Assembly: GCA_964498255.1 (NCBI GenBank)
Contig: CAZCGW010000049.1
Coordinates: 1-7,103 of the forward strand
Length of the DNA: 7,103 nucleotides
From: Fluviibacter sp964498255
Lineage (GTDB): Bacteria > Pseudomonadota > Gammaproteobacteria > Burkholderiales > Rhodocyclaceae
Reading direction: 5' to 3'
Below are positions 5,090 to 7,103 of this stretch, piece after piece. The notes under the pieces are model-generated. The model was not told the origin of the DNA. It did not search any database and saw nothing but the letters and a program-made list of their open reading frames with translations. Positions within the stretch are counted from its first letter, which is position 1. Each line of letters starts with the position of its first letter. A program made the position numbers and the translations under genes.

Positions 5090-6942
5090 TACGCCCCCTT
5101 GCCTGCCTGTGTCAGCCCATGGTCGGCCGATATTTTCGTGAACAACGCCCTGATATTGGCGGGGAACCTTCTAGCCTCGTCGGGAATACGGCTAAGAGTC
5201 GTCGCGAGCGGCTCGGCCATACGTGTCTTGCTTTCGGACATGGCATCGCAGGCGGCCTTCAGGCGACCATCCTCCACCGTGTAGTCACGTATCACTCTCC
5301 CCTTACCATCCTTCCCATTCATTTGGGCGATGTAATCGTCCAGGAAGGTGGCCTTACCCTCCAACTCGTTGAAGGTCGCCTCAATCTCTGGCAGATACCC
5401 CTCCGCAACCAACTGGCGCTCAAAATTGAGGCCATTTGGAATCACGAAAACCTCCGGACAGTCGCCTGGAGCCCCCCTCCCCGTCTTGTGAAGCGCCCTC
5501 CCCAAGTGCGTGATTGTTGCCGCCTCCCCGTCCGAGAATACATACCAGGGGATATCTAGACTCTCAGCAAGCCAGATGAACGGAAAGTAGTTCGAGTTGC
5601 CGCCCACCCGGACGAAACTAAAGCCCAACTCGTGGATGCTGCATTCCCAGTAGGCCTCTGCCAGTATCGGGAGAGCCTGCTCCTCTGTCTCTCCCTCGAA
5701 GAAGACGACCGCACGGGAGAAAAGCAGGTCACCACGTGTGTTAACCACACCGTGCCTGAGCTTTCGAAGCTCGTCGCTTGTCAGAGCCGATACGTCTAGC
5801 CTCGATACCGTCGTCTCGCCTCCACTGCGGATGAATAGGCGAAGATCGGCAAGGTCCGCTTGCCCAGCGAAATATGGCGAATGCGTGCTGATGACGCGCT
5901 GCCCTGGTATGGACCTCACCTTGGCGAAAAACGACCTCTGGGCCTGGGGGTGGAGATGGGCCTCTGGCTCCTCAAGAGCCAGTATGGAATGCACATGGTC
6001 CCCAGCGTTAGCCGCCTGCTTGGCCTTCCACGAGGCGAAAGCTCTGAATACCAGCAGCGACGCGAGGCTTCGCGTCCCCATGCCGTGCCTAGCCAGTGGG
6101 AAGGACTGGGCACCCGTCGCAGTGAAAGAGACGTCCACGCCCTTCGATAAGTCACGCAACTTGCGTGCGACCGGGGAGATGTCAATATCCCCACCTTCCG
6201 CAGACACGACGGGGCTGATGTCTGCAAGGTTCTCCCTCAAGTGCTTAAGTATACCGCTCTTGCCAACGAGGTCTTGGTTCAGATCTGTGAGAGCCTTCTC
6301 GAAAGTCTCCACGTCTGCGGTAGACAATCCTAGATCCTCAGTCATGCGACGCCAGAATGATCCCTGTTTGCGGATATCTTCCTCGAGGTCACGCTTGGCG
6401 TCGATATAGTGGAGGGCCAACGGCTCAATCTGTGCCGCGTTTAGCCTTGATCTCTCGTCCACCGGGGCCAATTGCCAGTCTGCGAAGGGACGCCATTCCT
6501 TGAGGAAGCGACGCTCAAGAACGTAATCGGCCTTCGGGGTGTTCCATGCAAGGGTTGTCCGCACCCCCACAAATTCCGCATATTCGCCATCAAACTCCTG
6601 CTGGATACCAGTTCCCCAGAGGCTCGTCCAAAAACTGCCTTCCGGAAACGCATGGACGATCTCCCCGTCATCTCCGACAGGTCTGATTCGGATGTCCACG
6701 GTCACAACACGATCTTTAGGTGGGAGAGCCTCGGAACCCTCAAGGCGCACATCGTCCTGCCCGAGTATTTTCCTCCCGGCACCAATCGCGGCGTAAAGAG
6801 CATCAAGAAAACTGGTCTTCCCCGCATTGTTTGCCCCGAGAAGTATCGTCAGTCCGCCAAGCGGTATCTCAATGTTTTTGATAATCCTGAAGTTAGAGAC
6901 ACGGACATCCGTAATTTTTATACCGCTCTTAGCGTCCGTCAT
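5089..6942 (-). CDS. gajA: GajA, OLD-family ATPase/Toprim nuclease of a Gabija anti-phage system, 617 aa
   Basis: Nuclease subunit of Gabija. Known GajA proteins nick DNA site-specifically and are inhibited by normal nucleotide levels, becoming active when phage replication depletes them. The N-terminal ABC-type ATPase has the start IKITDVRVSNFRIIKN (8-23), Walker A GANNAGKTS (36-44), a signature-like GMGTRSLASLL (287-297), Walker B ILALEEPEAHLHP (320-332; E324/E325), and H-loop STHSP (352-356). The C-terminal Toprim domain has FFEGETEEQAL (414-423; first acidic residue E416), then VFSDGEA (468-474) where most relatives have D-x-D, and a late lysine (K572 in SESKTRMAEPLA) that may be the Toprim lysine. 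The start is firm: GGAGGAGG (6952-6945) lies 2 nt before the ATG. Length is close to family norm (the prototype is just under 600). It overlaps gajB by one base. A class 1 OLD acting alone is excluded by the coupled helicase gene. Confidence 0.94.
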   Translation of the reverse strand: MTDAKSGIKITDVRVSNFRIIKNIEIPLGGLTILLGANNAGKTSFLDALYAAIGAGRKILGQDDVRLEGSEALPPKDRVVTVDIRIRPVGDDGEIVHAFPEGSFWTSLWGTGIQQEFDGEYAEFVGVRTTLAWNTPKADYVLERRFLKEWRPFADWQLAPVDERSRLNAAQIEPLALHYIDAKRDLEEDIRKQGSFWRRMTEDLGLSTADVETFEKALTDLNQDLVGKSGILKHLRENLADISPVVSAEGGDIDISPVARKLRDLSKGVDVSFTATGAQSFPLARHGMGTRSLASLLVFRAFASWKAKQAANAGDHVHSILALEEPEAHLHPQAQRSFFAKVRSIPGQRVISTHSPYFAGQADLADLRLFIRSGGETTVSRLDVSALTSDELRKLRHGVVNTRGDLLFSRAVVFFEGETEEQALPILAEAYWECSIHELGFSFVRVGGNSNYFPFIWLAESLDIPWYVFSDGEAATITHLGRALHKTGRGAPGDCPEVFVIPNGLNFERQLVAEGYLPEIEATFNELEGKATFLDDYIAQMNGKDGKGRVIRDYTVEDGRLKAACDAMSESKTRMAEPLATTLSRIPDEARRFPANIRALFTKISADHGLTQAGKGA

Positions 6943-6944
6943 CG

Positions 6945-6952
6945 CCTCCTCC
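6945..6952 (-). promoter_or_regulatory. Strong ribosome binding site of gajA
   Basis: GGAGGAGG on the minus strand, 2 nt before the ATG at 6942 if counted from its end, or 5 nt from the first GGAGG. It fixes the gajA start. Confidence 0.8.
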
Positions 6953-6965
6953 GTTCAGCATAGTG

Positions 6966-6993
6966 GTTATCGGGAATCATGTAGCAGCCTCAA
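6966..6993 (-). promoter_or_regulatory. Tentative gajA promoter
   Basis: On the minus strand TTGAGG (6993-6988; 4 of 6 to the -35 consensus) is 16 bp from GATAAC (6971-6966; 4 of 6 to the -10 consensus). It would give a leader of roughly 17 nt carrying the strong ribosome site. Matches are modest, so this is a candidate only. No operator-like repeat was seen beside it. Confidence 0.3.
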
Positions 6994-7033
6994 AAAAAGA
7001 AGTTATGAGCACTTTCCGCATCATCGCGTTTGC

Positions 7034-7102
7034 CTAAGGTTTTACGCAGTGCATCCATGTTTTCAGAATTGCCTCACCTGCCACTTCAATTTTCGCCACC
7101 AA
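7034..7102 (-). other. Possible 3' end of a further minus-strand gene or gene remnant upstream of gajA
   Basis: One minus-strand frame is open from the window edge for 22 codons and ends at TAG (7036-7034). It reads LVAKIEVAGEAILKTWM and ends HCVKP. The composition looks protein-like but so short an open frame is expected often by chance. A second frame gives a 22-codon ATG ORF (7058-6990) beginning MDALRKTLGKRDDAESAH, without a ribosome site. Because both readings look coding-like in overlapping frames, a frameshifted remnant is possible. No family recognised. Confidence 0.25.
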
Positions 7103-7103
7103 T

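Noticed and set aside
4548..5141. Plus-strand open frame (197 codons) opposite the gajB N-terminus
   Set aside because: Antisense shadow of the helicase motifs; Ser/Ala/Arg-rich low-information protein typical of a reverse-complement reading.
5738..6409. Long plus-strand open frame (223 codons) opposite gajA
   Set aside because: It lies wholly antisense to well-conserved ATPase and linker sequence, has no recognisable domain or ribosome site, and is explained by the codon bias of gajA.
6929..6961. Ten-codon upstream ORF (ATG at 6961) overlapping the gajA start
   Set aside because: It has no ribosome site of its own and its reading simply runs through the gajA Shine-Dalgarno; nothing suggests it is translated.

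Overview
The window looks like a chromosomal accessory (defence-island type) segment of a Gram-negative bacterium, most likely a proteobacterium. The support is a lipoprotein with a classical lipobox and outer-membrane-type sorting residue, an exported protein with a Sec-type signal peptide, Shine-Dalgarno-led genes, and moderate GC content (roughly 45-60% by eye). I cannot name a genus. No rRNA, tRNA, CRISPR array, insertion sequence or complete integrase is visible.

Layout. (a) Left, plus strand, 3-1867: the 3' part of a small HU/IHF-like DNA-binding protein overlaps by ATGA the start of a 530-residue exported, membrane-anchored protein that I do not recognise. The pair ends at a strong hairpin (1888-1908). 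(b) Convergent to it, on the minus strand, is a 213-residue lipoprotein of unknown function (1928-2569) that shares this hairpin as terminator. (c) Minus strand, 2652-3159: a complete type II toxin-antitoxin operon, brnT (RNase toxin) followed by brnA (CopG-like antitoxin). It has a near-consensus promoter placed so that the brnT mRNA is probably leaderless. (d) Minus strand, 3242-6942: a two-gene Gabija anti-phage system. gajA (OLD-family ATPase/Toprim nuclease) comes first and gajB (UvrD-like helicase) starts inside its stop codon (TAATG). (e) Right end, 6943-7103: a lower-GC leader upstream of gajA, possibly with the tail of another minus-strand gene or a remnant.

How the genes work together. 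GajA and GajB should form one complex. In characterised Gabija systems GajA is a DNA-nicking nuclease held off by normal nucleotide levels, and GajB senses DNA ends and hydrolyses nucleotides; their joint action stops phage replication. The brnTA operon follows 82 bp downstream on the same strand with its own promoter. It may be an addiction or guard module for the island, or simply a neighbour. The left pair (HU-like plus exported protein) and the lipoprotein are the least explained part. Both Gabija and BrnTA are known systems, so the possible novelty lies in the HU-like/exported-protein pair, in the Toprim variant (D-G-E instead of D-x-D) of GajA, and in the leaderless arrangement of brnT.
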